The notes under the pieces were generated by a model. That model did no database searches. It was given only the letters and a program-made list of their open reading frames with translations, and had not been told where the DNA came from. A stretch of DNA of 64,000 bases, taken from positions 49,918,952 to 49,982,951 of the forward strand of contig NC_087065.1 of the NCBI RefSeq assembly GCF_963678635.1. Direction: 5' to 3'. Positions 44,351 to 54,913 of the stretch are shown piece by piece. Position 1 is the stretch's first letter. Each line of letters opens with the position of its first letter. A program made the position numbers and the translations under genes. This DNA is from Symsagittifera roscoffensis (taxonomy: Eukaryota; Xenacoelomorpha; Acoela; Convolutidae).

Positions 44351-44678
44351 CAGTGATGGATTTAAGAGGAGAAGAGACGTTTCAACACCTCCCACACATC
44401 CAGCGATTTCTCCCACTGAAAATCAAAGTCCAAATCTTGCCCCTTTGGTTCTATTACACAAAAAAATTTAAGCAGATCAGCTCCAAGCATTTTCTTAAGG
44501 CGCTTTTTGCCCCCAACTTATAATAACTTTGAGGGAAAGCGTGCGTTGCCGAAAAAATATCAGTAAGTAGGTCTTATGTGTTTTGGGAGATCTCGGAAAT
44601 TCAAACTATTTAAAAGAGAAAAAACTCGAACAATTGTTGAAAAGCCACTCCTCGAAAAAATCATAGGCCCTGCCTCAT
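44351..44678. mobile_element. Diverged CAGGGGCGG-family MITE
   Basis: Starts CAGTGATGGATTTAAG and carries CTTAAGGCGC, GGGAGATCTCGGAAATTCAA and CTCGAAAAAATCATAGGCCC. Flanks CCTGAGAC (44343-44350) and CTTGAGAC (44679-44686) match at 7 of 8, but the exact right end is uncertain. Confidence 0.65.
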
Positions 44679-44686
44679 CTTGAGAC

Positions 44687-45023
44687 AATTTTATGTTAAG
44701 TTATGAGGGTCGAAAGTTGTCAGTTAGACCAATTTTGAAATGATAAATTTGTATATTAACGATGCGTTATTTCACAGACATGTTTTAATTTGAACAATTT
44801 TTGTTTCCCTCAAAGTGACCGCTTGCAGTAAAAAAAAAAGTGAGGTAAAAATTACTACGTTTTCACACTAATAATGCAGACAATATTCTAATCAAACTTT
44901 GCGGCACATCATTATTGCTGTCGAATTTAATTTTGTATTAACTGTGACATGGTGAGAGGCCCTAATTTATTGATCTCATTCTGGTTAACTGCTTGAAAAA
45001 ATTAGTTCTTGGTTTTCATCCAT
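44687..45023. other. Downstream region of the desaturase gene
   Basis: AT-rich, presumably 3' UTR and flank of the minus-strand desaturase. No separate gene seen. Confidence 0.4.
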
Positions 45024-45527
45024 CTAACTGTCTTTTGCTCTATCGACAGAAGCTGCGTTTTTTACTCTCGCAAAAGGGCCGACTTCTGGGTCGAAAATGA
45101 ATTTAATCAGACATCCAACCCAACTAGTGTGATGAGGTAGATCTTTGTAGAACTCGGGTGCAATTTTAGTCAATTTGGGCAACTTGCGAAATGAAATCCA
45201 GGGAAAATCGTGATGCTCGTTGTGATAGCCGACATTCCAGGCCAGATAGTTCATTGGTCCATAATAACTGCTAGTTTGTTGTCCTTTATCAAAGAAAATG
45301 TAATGTTCGGAGATAAAATGACCGGCCATTGGATGAAGGCCCGAGCCGAGAATCGAACCGCCAACCAGGTAGAAAATAGCTTTAATTCCACCGAGGTAGG
45401 AAAAGACGAAGTAGTCGTAAAGAAGTTGAACGATGAGGTTGATGAGTTCCCACCAGACAAAAGGCTTCGGGTACACGAGAGTAGGTCGCAAAGTGTAGAG
45501 AAGGGGGTTCAAAATGAGCCACAATAT
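45024..45527 (-). CDS. DEGS1: DEGS exon 3
   Basis: The acceptor GACTGGCAG precedes 45527, phase 0. The first residues ILWLILNPLLYTLRP align with the family segment after box 2. Includes GLHPMAGHFISEHY and the third His box in GYHNEHHDFP. TAG stop at 45024-45026. The longer open frame starting at 45557 reads into intron and should not be used. Confidence 0.95.
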   Translation of the reverse strand: MLWLILNPLLYTLRPTLVYPKPFVWWELINLIVQLLYDYFVFSYLGGIKAIFYLVGGSILGSGLHPMAGHFISEHYIFFDKGQQTSSYYGPMNYLAWNVGYHNEHHDFPWISFRKLPKLTKIAPEFYKDLPHHTSWVGCLIKFIFDPEVGPFARVKNAASVDRAKDS

Positions 45528-48500
45528 CTGCCAGTCAAAATTGAAATAATTAGTCATGTCAACAGTCGCTCAGATCTCATTTATTAATCGAAAAAAAAAA
45601 ACTTCAAAAAGAACGTTCAAAAATACCACTTCAAAAAATAATCTGCGTACACAAGTGAATTAAAAAGAAGGCAATAATGTGTACTGTTTGTCTTATATTT
45701 TATTTTTAATTGACTTTAATTATCTACAAATGCTTGTTATGAAAATGTTTTTTTTTTTCGTTCCCCTTCTGTAATACCCCAAAAGCGTTAAACTTATACT
45801 GCAACTAGTAGCTTTACGGAGTTGGGCATGAAGAAAAAATATGTTTGTTTCACGCGTCCAAATTCATCACAATCGGACAAAGTGATCAAAATTTACCCTA
45901 GTAAATATTTACAGGTGTTTGGGAAGAAAAAGCGAGGGCCAATACAACACCCCAGCATGATGCGAGGGCCAATACAACACCACAGCATGATAAATAGGGG
46001 GCTTAGAAGAAATATTCACATCAAACAATTTTGCAATACATCGAACCTTTGTGATTGGTCGGTTGAATAACTTAGCTTCCAACGGATGTGGCAGGTCCCT
46101 GTCTTTTTCATGGTGCCCCAGAAACGTGTGATGATCCCCGTGGTATTTTTTGAACGACACATAAATCGGCACTCCGATCGGCAAATTCATGAATATTCCG
46201 AACAGCCGAGTCCATAGTTGTCTGCGACTTCCAAATACAGTATTATGTGAATTCTCGTGCACAGCGAGCATCAGCGATTGGTTGATTGTTCCACTGATTA
46301 CGTAAGAGAAGGCAATTGTGATTGGCCACGAGGATCTTCCGACTACCCAAGACATCCAGGTTTGAAATGCGACAATAAACGGCATCATTGCAAGCATCGT
46401 GTAGTCGTTGCCATATAACTGCCGGACTTCTGGATATTTGGCTGAAATATATTGCTCTAATAAAACTTAATTCCATTCATATTTTTCCTTCTGGTTTTCA
46501 GTATGAAACCACTCCCCATAAATCAGCAGGGTTCGTGAAATCTATAAAATCTCAAGCCATACTTTTGAGATTTCGTGTAGTGGACTTATTCATTAGACTG
46601 GTATTGTCTGACCTTGTGTCTATTCACTTCGATGGAACCTTAATCTCATTGATGATGATTCGATACATATAACCAGCGAATTATCTTTCAATTAATTTTT
46701 AACTCTACTTGGTTTTAATATGGCTACTTAGTTGTTCTGGCTACTCTCGAGCTGGAAGAAACTATGGCTTAGGGTTCATTTTTGCTTTTTAAATACAGTC
46801 AATTTTCAGACTAAATTAAACAAAAATTGATGAGGTTGACCTCCCAAGTTTGTTTTCTTTTTGAATTAACATCATTTCAATTATATTAACGAACTTTTGC
46901 CGTTTCCATTTGAAGCAACCGCCCTTTCTAGCAAAATCTGGCAGTACATTTTTTAATTTCTCATTTTTTCAAGCTTATTTTTAATCATTTTTGTCGGAAC
47001 ATTCTGTGCTACTTGTTGATATTTAAGGCTATCATAATTGTTAAGTTATGTCAACCAACACCTCGTGATTCAGGGGCGAATTTAGGGGGGGGGGGCGGAC
47101 GCTTCCCCCCCCTCAGGGATTCGACCCCCTGCCAACCCAAAGGGTCCCCCCTTTGATACTTTTTCAGAAATCCATTTCTGGCCAACCGACCCTTAAATTT
47201 TTCTAAAGGCGCCTTTGGCACCAATATATACTAACTTGTAGGGGAGCGCGCGCCAAAAAAAACGCAATTTTTTTGTCAAAATTTTTCAAAAAGTGCCCAA
47301 AAACGGCTTTTTTGACTGTTTTTTCAAAAATTTGCCTGCGGCGCAGAAAGTTTGGCCGAAATAGGGGCAAAACAGTGCTTTGGGAGAGCTCGAAAAATCA
47401 ATTTGGTCGACCTAAAAAACAAGGTCGTCAAAATGTTGGAGAATTTTTTGAAAATCCGCCACCCCCCCCCCCCCCCCCCCCTCGAGAAAATCCTAGATCC
47501 GCCCCTGTCGTGATTTATTGCTTTTCTTCATAATGTTTTTGAAACGTTTTAGAACATTTCTATCTATGGAATCCACGTTGAGCCGAAATTATTGAGCTTG
47601 GTATAGTGTTGAAGACCACAGATCATGGGGGTTTTCGTGCTTGAATTGTCTGGGTGCCTGGTTGTTGGATACCAGCCGGGTCGCGGTCCCGGACTTGTGC
47701 TCAGACTTTGAAAAGAGCGCCGCGTCCTGATCCAGATCCAAAAGGTTTATTCGCGCTGAGTCTGAAAGCCTGAGTAAAAAGACTCGAAAAGTCGCGTAGT
47801 GGGTTGCGAAAGTCTGGAATTGGTAAATTTTGGTCGGGCCACTGCCGATCGCACCGCCTATTACCGTGGTCGCAAAAAACGTGACGGATTTTTTTGGTCG
47901 TTAGGAAATGACAAAACTTGTCGCGTCGCTTCATTGGTCGCTCTGGTCGCGCCATCTCCTCGGTAGCGAAAGTCTTCTGGGACGGAAATTTTTGGTCGCG
48001 AAAGTCTAGAAACGTCAGAGTTTGGCTGTGGCAGTCTGGACATACCAAACACCGCCTCGGTTGCGAAAGTCATGAAGAATCTTTTTGATTGCGAAAGTCT
48101 GTAAATGCCAAGTTTTGGTCGCAAACATCTGGAAATGCCAACTTTGATGGCAAAAATCTGGACATGCCAAATTTTCGTAGTAATAGTCTGGACATAAGTC
48201 GCGGGCCTCAGCCCACTTAGAGTCCTTTAGCGTATATACACATTGTTCATTGCGCTTTTTGATGAAAAAATATCAGATGAGCTTAAAACTCTAATTCTCC
48301 GAGTCTTGTAGTGATTCCTAATTAAGTCGAATGAGGTGGCCTTAAACTTTGATTCAGATAAAACTCTTTCGAAAACTGTAAAAACTGATATTAAATTTCT
48401 AAATTATCGCCTTTTTCACAGCAACTTTGAAGAATTCATAACGTACCAAGGACCGATACACTGTCTAAAAATGTGTTCAGACTAACTTACCTAAAATTTG

Positions 48501-48572
48501 CTTCCGACGAGTTGAGTGGGGTTCGTCCGAATACGTGTATTCAAACTCAGACCGAGTGCATTTGGCTCCCAT
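45024..48572 (-). CDS. DEGS1: Sphingolipid delta4-desaturase (dihydroceramide desaturase), three exons
   Basis: Minus-strand exons 48572-48491, 46441-46047 and 45527-45024 join in phase to give 326 residues plus TAG, the usual DEGS length (about 323). DEGS enzymes sit in the ER membrane and introduce the 4,5-trans double bond of dihydroceramide to make ceramide, the last step of de novo ceramide synthesis. All three iron-binding His boxes are present: HENSH (89-93), HGDHH (128-132) and HNEHH (261-265). The start MGAKCTRSEFEYTYSDEP matches the conserved family N-terminus, and Gly2 fits N-myristoylation known for DEGS1. Hydrophobic segments before box 1, between boxes 2 and 3 and around GGSILG fit the membrane topology. 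Intron 1 (about 2 kb) holds a hAT-like MITE and a minisatellite; intron 2 a decayed MITE. No broken residue is seen, so the gene looks functional. Confidence 0.95.
45755..45931. mobile_element. Decayed GGCTCTTTTTCCT-family MITE in DEGS intron 2
   Basis: Shares GGCATGAAGAAAAAATATGT, ATCACAATCGGACAAAGTGA and the GGGAAGAAAAAGCG end with the copies at 22583 and 23302. The left end is obscured by a T-run and no target duplication is seen. Confidence 0.65.
45932..45991 (-). repeat. 30-bp tandem duplication in DEGS intron 2
   Basis: GCGAGGGCCAATACAACACC begins two units 30 bp apart (45932 and 45962), one mismatch. Translating it gives a repeated peptide at the end of the open frame, but it lies beyond the exon 2 donor. 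Confidence 0.85.
46047..46441 (-). CDS. DEGS1: DEGS exon 2
   Basis: The acceptor ATATATTTCAG precedes 46441; donor AAAG|GTTCGATG follows 46047. Enters in phase 1 (CC completes Ala28) and ends in phase 0 at ITK. Encodes KYPEVRQLYG, the first membrane region, His box 1 and NLPIG, and box 2 in KKYHGDHH. Confidence 0.95.
47071..47507. mobile_element. hAT-like MITE (CAGGGGCGG family), full length, in DEGS intron 1
   Basis: 437 bp. Starts CAGGGGCGAATTTAGG and ends TAGATCCGCCCCTG. Perfect 8-bp target duplication TCGTGATT at 47063-47070 and 47508-47515. A clean reference copy for this family. The plus ORF 47273-47533 is repeat-derived. Confidence 0.95.
47690..48210. repeat. Degenerate GTCGCGAAAGTCTGG minisatellite in DEGS intron 1
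   Basis: Variants of TTGGTCGCGAAAGTCTGGAA and AATGCCAAG recur about ten times with roughly 30-40 bp spacing, clearest from 47930 to 48200. A small related cluster lies in helicase intron 2 (12570-12710). ORFs here are by-products of the repeat. Confidence 0.75.
48491..48572 (-). CDS. DEGS1: DEGS exon 1 with start codon
   Basis: Too short for a long ORF but unmistakable. ATG at 48572-48570, 27 codons (MGAKCTRSEFEY, then YSDEPHSTRRKQIL) plus one base, donor TTTTAG|GTAAGT after 48491. Phase 1 exit fits exon 2 exactly, and the peptide matches the conserved DEGS N-terminus. Confidence 0.93.
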
Positions 48573-49644
48573 TATTAAAAGCAATAGCTGACAAGAAAAG
48601 CAGAAAAACTTCAATCTGATATTTGAAAATTTTCTTGAAAACTATGAAACTACGTTTTTTGCTGTTATGAAAACGAAACCAAAATCATCAATCACGAAGA
48701 ATCATTATTCAGTTTTGTTCCGTTTTTTTTAAATCTTTTGTGTTAGCTTCGTTTTTGAATAGGTCGGTAAAATAAGCGTTCTAGCTGGTATAAATAATTT
48801 AAGTGTGGGATTAGAAGCAATATATTACCTTATTATTCAATTTCATTTATCTCTAATTGTACTCATATAACCTCAATAGAACCAGTGGCGGTTTAAAAAG
48901 CATGGAAAACACCTGGCTAGAGTGACAGATTTCTAATACCTAGTCAGATATAGCGATAGAGACGAAGTGATTCAATAAAAGCTTAATTGCTCACATGCAG
49001 GTGCTAGTTAGTATAATTTGGTTGGTAAAACACGTGAAAATATTCTAGAAGGGGAGCGCAACGAAGATGAGTAATTGTTACCAAAACACATAAAAGACAA
49101 CATCACATCACAACATCACAAAGAGACAGAAAAAATCCGGCGTTTAAATTGCAAAAGAGTGGCGCTTCAGAGCGTCAATGAAACGCGGGTGCAATTTTTG
49201 AAAAATGTATTTTGACGTATTAATTTTTCGATTAGGGAAAAAGCTGATAACAGGCGCCGCAAAATGCTGCCCGCGATATGATTCTGACTTAGAGCTCACA
49301 ACGGAATTATCATAAACAAGCTTTCGAAAAAAGTCAGAATAATATTACACCAAAAATAAACATGGTATGACCGGAATTTTCGAATTTTGCACCTTTTCCT
49401 CCCAAATCATAGCTAGTTATTCAGCCTAAGAAATGTCGCTCAAAAATTATCATGGATTAAAAAGGAACTTGTGATTTCCAGCCATTTTCTTGCATAGTAG
49501 GTATATAGTGTACAAAACATTCTGCTCGAAGCCAAACGATGGAATGTGAGGAAAAAACCGAGTTTTTCGGCCCCGTATTGTCTGTTACTTTGTCTGAAGC
49601 AGTTTTTATCAGAAAACGAAAAAAATATTTTTTTTTGAGTTTCT
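48573..49644. other. Upstream region of DEGS
   Basis: Should contain the DEGS promoter and 5' UTR. I see no TATA box or other element I would assert. No further coding signal. A short GACAACATCACATCACAACA stretch is near 49088. Confidence 0.4.
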
Positions 49645-49820
49645 GGCTTTTTTTTCCTTTCCCCTGCCTGCGAAATTTCATTCGTTCACATTATCCTTTT
49701 GGCAAGCTGACTAATAAGGCTATGACAAACATATTTGGTCTTCAAACCTAACCTTGCAAAACTCCTCGTTACAGCATAAATTTGCAGCTAATGCGAGGTG
49801 GGGAGAAAAGAAAAACAGCC
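49645..49820. mobile_element. GGCTCTTTTTCCT-family MITE with perfect 8-bp duplication
   Basis: Starts GGCTTTTTTTTCC and ends GAAAAACAGCC, 176 bp. Flanks GAGTTTCT at 49637-49644 and 49821-49828 are identical. Internal ACAAACATATTTGGTCTTCA matches the other copies. Confidence 0.9.
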
Positions 49821-49870
49821 GAGTTTCTTGTATGCAATATCAAGCACAAAATAAAAAGTCTAGTAATAAT

Positions 49871-50215
49871 CAGACGCGGATCTAACTTTCTTGAGGAGGG
49901 CGGACTTTAAAAATTTTGTCAACCATTTTTTAGGCTGACCGAATTGATTTTCGGAGTGCTCCCAGAACACTGTAAGAACCCACTTTTAACAAGTTCCTGT
50001 ACCGCACGTAAATTTTTGAAAAAAAACGGCATAAAAGACCATTTATCAGAAAACTTTGACCAACAAATCACTTTTAAAAAACGGCGCCTTTAGAAAACAA
50101 TTAGGGTTGATTGACCAAAAACGGTTGCCACAAAATATTACAAAAGGTGGGGCCCTTTAGTTGGTTAGGGGTCGAATCTCTGAAGAGCGAAAGAAGTGCA
50201 TCCGCCCCACCCAAA
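49871..50215. mobile_element. Diverged CAGGGGCGG-family MITE
   Basis: Starts CAGACGCGGATCTAAC and carries GGTCGAATCTCTGAAGAG and GCATCCGCCCC near the right end. The interior shares ACGGCGCCTTTAGAAAA with other copies. Exact right end and target duplication not resolved. Confidence 0.7.
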
Positions 50216-51405
50216 AAGTTAATAAATTCATAGCTCTCAAAAAAAATTAACTGATAACTTGATGGTAAAACTGTGATAAAAATTATATCTTTCGCATTCA
50301 AAGACATGGGATCTTTACTAAGGTAAACAAATGTTACTCTTGTAGAATTACTCTTTTAACCCCAGTTGCACGTTCATACTTTCACTCTTCAGCCAATCAC
50401 AAGCACGATTTTTCTGGGTTTTACAGAAGAGCTGTAAAGCTCATAAGAATCCTGGATGAGTTCTGTTCTTTTAAAAGTTTTTTTTTGTGTCAAATCGGAT
50501 AAAAGAAACCAAGTTTATGCTCAACTTTAGGGAAAAATAGTTCAAAAGTTGAGAAAACTGGTGATAAATGGGTCAAAATGGCATTTGGAAATCCAAAAAA
50601 AAACGTATATTTAAAACTTTTAAGCTGGAAGGATTAAAGGTTTCAGATCAGTTTGTACGGGAGATCAGAAACTAAATTAGACAAGATTAACCGGTCGGTG
50701 GGCAAGTACCAAAGAATAATCCGACCACATTCACTAAAAATTAAAAAAGTTTTTTTTCTTTTTTTTGGAAATGGTGTCATTTATTGTGTGTGGTGTGATA
50801 AAGAAAACAACATACTAAAAATTAAGATGTGAAAAACATTTATTAAGGCCATACTTGACAACAGTCTTATTCAAGAACTGAATAACAAACAAACCCTTTT
50901 TTTGAAAATTTTTCTAAATAATTTCTAATTTTCTCGAGAAACATTTTAAATTTTCTTAAAAGCAAAGACTGAGTAAAGCTTTCGAAACATTTTTTGGCTG
51001 AAATTTAACTTCTCCTTATTATTTAACTGAACATTTTTTTAAACACCTCGCTTTCTCCACTTGGTTGAAATTAGAGTAAAGCTCAAAAACTACAGAGCGG
51101 AAAAAGTCAATTGAATTTTTTCTAGTATATTTGGAATCGAAATTATTGAGAAAACTTTAATCACTCGTCCATTTTGATCGTATTTTTTGGAAAACAAAAA
51201 GATTAGGATATCGACACCAAATTTTTTTGTTTTTTATGGATTACAAATGAAATCAGAGCAGCCTGCGTTATGTATGAAGAAACAGAATGTTCTAGTTCTA
51301 GGCTAGTTTTTTTTCAATTTTTGTTGCTTGTAAAACATACACAGTAAAAATTTTGTATAGGTTAGATGACAAATGATCCCTCACCTTAAATTAACTTTCA
51401 AAAAA

Positions 51406-51471
<66 letters not shown>

Positions 51472-51788
51472 CAGAACTACATGGCATGATATAATTGCAC
51501 CATCAATTTTCATTCTCTTTATAACAGAGTGCAGCGCGAAACAAAAGGTTTTTAATAAATTAAAACATCGATTATTCTTAATCGTATAAAAACTGCCTGA
51601 AACAAAGACAAAAATTTCAAAAAATCATTGCAAATATTTAATGTTTTTCTAGTGGAGAAAAATCAAATTGGAAAAGATAATGAAGCTCTTTTTCAATTAG
51701 ATCTGCAGTCTTACACATGCTCCCAGGAATTTTTTTTTCTTGATTCAGATTATTTTGTTTGACCATTGAGAATAAGATCTAATTTTCA
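50216..51788. other. Intergenic AT-rich stretch with a TA microsatellite
   Basis: A (TA)n run occupies about 51411-51469. Otherwise AT-rich with no exon or RNA gene recognised. Confidence 0.5.
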
Positions 51789-52288
51789 ATGTCATTGCTC
51801 GCTACAAAAATTGGTGCTAAAATTTTTTTTATTATTATTCTTGTTCTTGTTCTTTCGCGCACGGGAGGCATGGGCAAACTTGCTACCACGTTTTACAAAA
51901 GACTTGCTTCGATGATCAGTGAGAAAAAAATTGAAATAACATCGTATAGTCAAGTCCGTGGATCCCGTTCATCATATCAGAGACCGAGGCATGATTGCGT
52001 AGAGCAGAGATTTCTTGAAGCGCGCTAAATAGACAGCAATTAAATTGCATGGATGTTTCTTTTAGGATATTTTTTAGTTGCTGTAGTTTCTTCTCATTGG
52101 GAGTCACTACAACAGAATATGGATGTGAAGATGAGTCCAATAAAACTGAAGTACAGCCAGCCATGGAACGTGATGTTTGCAAAATGACTGGAGCCGACTT
52201 TCATGAACCAGGAAGCGAATATTGTCAGTTCAATTCTACTAATTCTGAAAACTCAACTAATGGAAACATTGATTGGAATGAAATGTAA
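51789..52288 (+). CDS. Possible small secreted protein, two exons
   Basis: Exon 1 51789-51918 starts with ATG and a hydrophobic signal-peptide-like run (KIFFIIILVLVLS). A good donor A|GTGAGA lies at 51919. Exon 2 from 52104 (acceptor TTCTCATTGGGAG, phase fits) to the stop at 52288 encodes a hydrophilic, Glu/Asn-rich tail with three Cys (YGCEDES, DVCKM, EYCQF) and NKT and NST sequons. The product is about 104 residues. Another acceptor, TTTCTTTTAG at about 52066, gives a different shorter C-terminus, so the model is uncertain. No family recognised; it could equally be noise. Confidence 0.3.
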
Positions 52289-53429
52289 TTATCATTTTGA
52301 TAATTTGAACAAAAAAATCTTAGAGAAACATAACCTTGTTTATTTAAACAAAAAATTGGAAAATTGTTGACTTGGGTTCATACTGGGGTAAAAAATTCTT
52401 CCGTTTGAAATGGTTTTGTAAGATACCGCTAATTCTAGCAAAAACACTCAAAGCATAAAATTTACTTACCTTGACCAACAAAACAGATGGTAATCTGATG
52501 GGCGCAAAACAACGGCTGTTTCTTTTTTCTGCTTGTTTACCTCGAGTACTTTTACAGGGGACCAAGATTAGATCATAAATCAAAGTTTTCTAAGTATCAA
52601 ATAGCAATGATTTAATTGTAAAAAAACATTTTAAAGACTGCAAAAAGTTGAAAACAAAAGGAGACTCTGCTCAAAGAGACGGTTAAATCGTACTCACACA
52701 TCTGGCCTAACCCACCAGTAAAAGACATCCTGAGCATGCTCTATAGCCGAACTCACCACCCTCGTTACAACACGCTTAAGACACACTTCTATTTTTGACG
52801 ACAGTTAGCGAAAACAACTATTTAAAAATCACAACTAAAACTGATTTCAATAACAGAATGTAGATATTCAATATAAAAATAACTTCTTGAGCAAAAAAAA
52901 CGAGCAGCAAAGGCAGATGAAAACTCGATGACATTTCAATTCTGGAATGGCAAATCCATTACTTGTTGTCGAAGTCACAACCCTCACAGGATTTAAATTA
53001 TAAATCCAACATCGCAGGAAAGGTACCTATTGAAGAAGAACAATGGCCACGCGATGTTGATCTCACATACGAATCCTCGTCACTTGGCGCTCCATACAGA
53101 GAAGTCAAACCCCTTCTCGCTATTCGATGAATAGTTGAGAATGCACGTAGTCTCGCTCTAACTTAACGTAATCAACCCATCTTGCATAAATCTGAAACCC
53201 TAACACGATCACTCAACACGATCCAAATACACGAGACCCACTTCTGAAGAACGAACGACTGTACCCCTTCTCTCTATGAAGACAACCACTCAAAAACACG
53301 AGCAACTGTTTCTTCCTCCTCATTCACGCAGCCACTGCATCAAACGAGTCTACTCTATGAATCAAAAAATCTCGCCATCCATCATTCACTACAAAAAACA
53401 TTAAAACTTAAAACTCTCTGAACCCCGGA
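52289..53429. other. Intergenic sequence
   Basis: No gene recognised. From about 52,950 the base composition becomes less AT-rich (CGATGTTGATCTCACATACG, CTCACTACGAAT-like strings). This may be the outer part of the LTR-like repeat that follows, but I cannot prove the border. Confidence 0.4.
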
Positions 53430-53790
53430 CGGATGGAACCAGCTTAAATTTATTTTTTATATCCAATTATATTTTTCATGAGACTCTCTCTGTAAAATAT
53501 TTCTAATTAACCAATCATGATCCATAATTAACATTTACTATAAATTATATAGCTGAAACTATTCATAGTTCTAGCAAACAGAACAGAATAAACATCATAC
53601 ATCTTATCTCGCAAATACCAGTATACACTAGATCTATTGAGACATAAGATATAAGAGTAAGATTAAGATCGTTGTTAGACTTAGAAGTTGCACGAATCTA
53701 TCCGGCCGAAAATTAGATAGCGTGACGAACAGACGGTGTACTTTATCTGCAATTACTCTATGAGTGAGCCACCCCGGACATAAACTCCAT
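53430..53790 (+). repeat. Inverted diverged copy of the first element's LTR-like region
   Basis: The reverse complement matches 6860-7280. Shared strings include ACTCATAGAGTAATT, CGTCACGCTATCT, TTTTCGGCCGGATAGATTCG, TGCAACTTCT, CTTACTCTTATATCT and AATAGATCTA, then ATGATTGGTTAAT and GGTTCCA. Probably a solo LTR or truncated element in the opposite orientation. Ends not defined. Confidence 0.75.
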
Positions 53791-54603
53791 GACGCTATGT
53801 AAACCCATTGAGAGGGGGTAGGGACCCCCTCGGAACATTTGACATTTGGCCAGTTTAACTTTCTACTTAAAAAAAAAATAGTCGGGTGCTCAAAAACTAC
53901 CCGTTAGAATTCCCTAATTTTTTGCATGCGAATGCGAACCTAGACCCCGGAAATAATGGCAGTTTGTTAATGCCACTTTTTGATGGTTTTATTTTTGAGA
54001 TGGGTTTTGGTCATTTTTGCCCTTTTCTCAATGACCCCAAACCCAAAAAGTGGTTTTTTCAATTATCTCTAAGTCAGTAATTGTTTCGGCGTTGGTCAAG
54101 AAGAACTTTCTAATAGTGCCTAAGAGATGTGGTTTGATGCTTTAAACCGTTTTGCATATTTTTTTTGCTTTCGCGAAAATCAAAAGTTTGACTTTTTAAG
54201 ACGGTCATCTAAGGTTCGAAAAATGAAAAATTTTTTAAGTTGAAAATAACATATTCTGATTTATAAAAAACGAGTTTACCGTTGGGAAGTTATTAGTTAG
54301 TGGCAAAAACACTTAAGACTTCTTTTTTTGGAGTTTTTTTGCGTTCATAATTTTCTTAATTGCTCGTTCAACCGAAATTTGTCTTAAAATTTTTTTTTAA
54401 TTCAGATCTGTCCTACATTAGCTAGAGTAGTTTAGGTCATATATAGCCAGATAGAAAGTTTGAACTACTAAATTTTATTGTAAGCTGCCGGAAAATTCCA
54501 CGATTTGTTGTGAAACATAATGAAATTGCTGAAACTAATACGAAAAAAAACTAAAAAAGTCAAAAAAGAATTTTTTTATTTTTTTTTTATTGCAAATCTT
54601 GTA

Positions 54604-54645
54604 GGATGCTCTCTGGGCCCCTTAGGGCCCAGTAGAAGAGCATCC
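54604..54645. repeat. Strong 17-bp stem hairpin
   Basis: Outer arms GGATGCTCT and AGAGCATCC enclose inner arms CTGGGCCC and GGGCCCAG with a CTTA loop and a four-base bulge (TAGA) on one side. GC-rich in an AT-rich setting. Confidence 0.85.
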
Positions 54646-54804
54646 GAATCGGAATTATCCAAAAAAAATGAAATTAAAAAATGGTTGTTCTTTTTTAAGC
54701 CATCATGTCCAGTTTTGACTGAGCATCATAAATGAGCCCAAAGGGCGCATTTGTCTTGCGAAAGCGTTTTCAGCTGCCCTGCTATCCATTCAAAATTGCC
54801 GGAG

Positions 54805-54820
54805 TATGCGCATGCGCATA
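54805..54820. promoter_or_regulatory. NRF1-like palindrome
   Basis: TATGCGCATGCGCATA is a perfect 16-bp palindrome containing TGCGCATGCGCA, the textbook NRF1 binding sequence found in many animal promoters. It lies about 94 bp beyond the stop of the minus-strand gene, so it may mark a nearby promoter. Binding is not shown. Confidence 0.45.
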
Positions 54821-54913
54821 TTAAGACTGAAACTCCGCAAAAATTATGCCAAGGTAGGGAGGGTGGGACGCAGACCTGACTGGCTAGGTAAACTAGAAAA
54901 AGTAAGCGTAACG

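Larger units (their letters stand above)
53791..54913. other. Region downstream of the unrecognised gene, with hairpin and palindrome
   Basis: No coding signal. Contains the strong hairpin at 54604-54645 and the palindrome at 54805-54820 (separate entries). Confidence 0.5.

Noticed and set aside
45528-45557. Met start at 45557 as a separate C-terminal desaturase gene
   Set aside because: The extra residues precede a good acceptor and do not align to the family; exons 1 and 2 complete the protein.
45909-46046. Continuation of the DEGS open frame with a repeated Tyr-Trp-Pro-Ser peptide
   Set aside because: Lies past the exon 2 donor; joining at 46047 to 45527 restores the exact family length and alignment.
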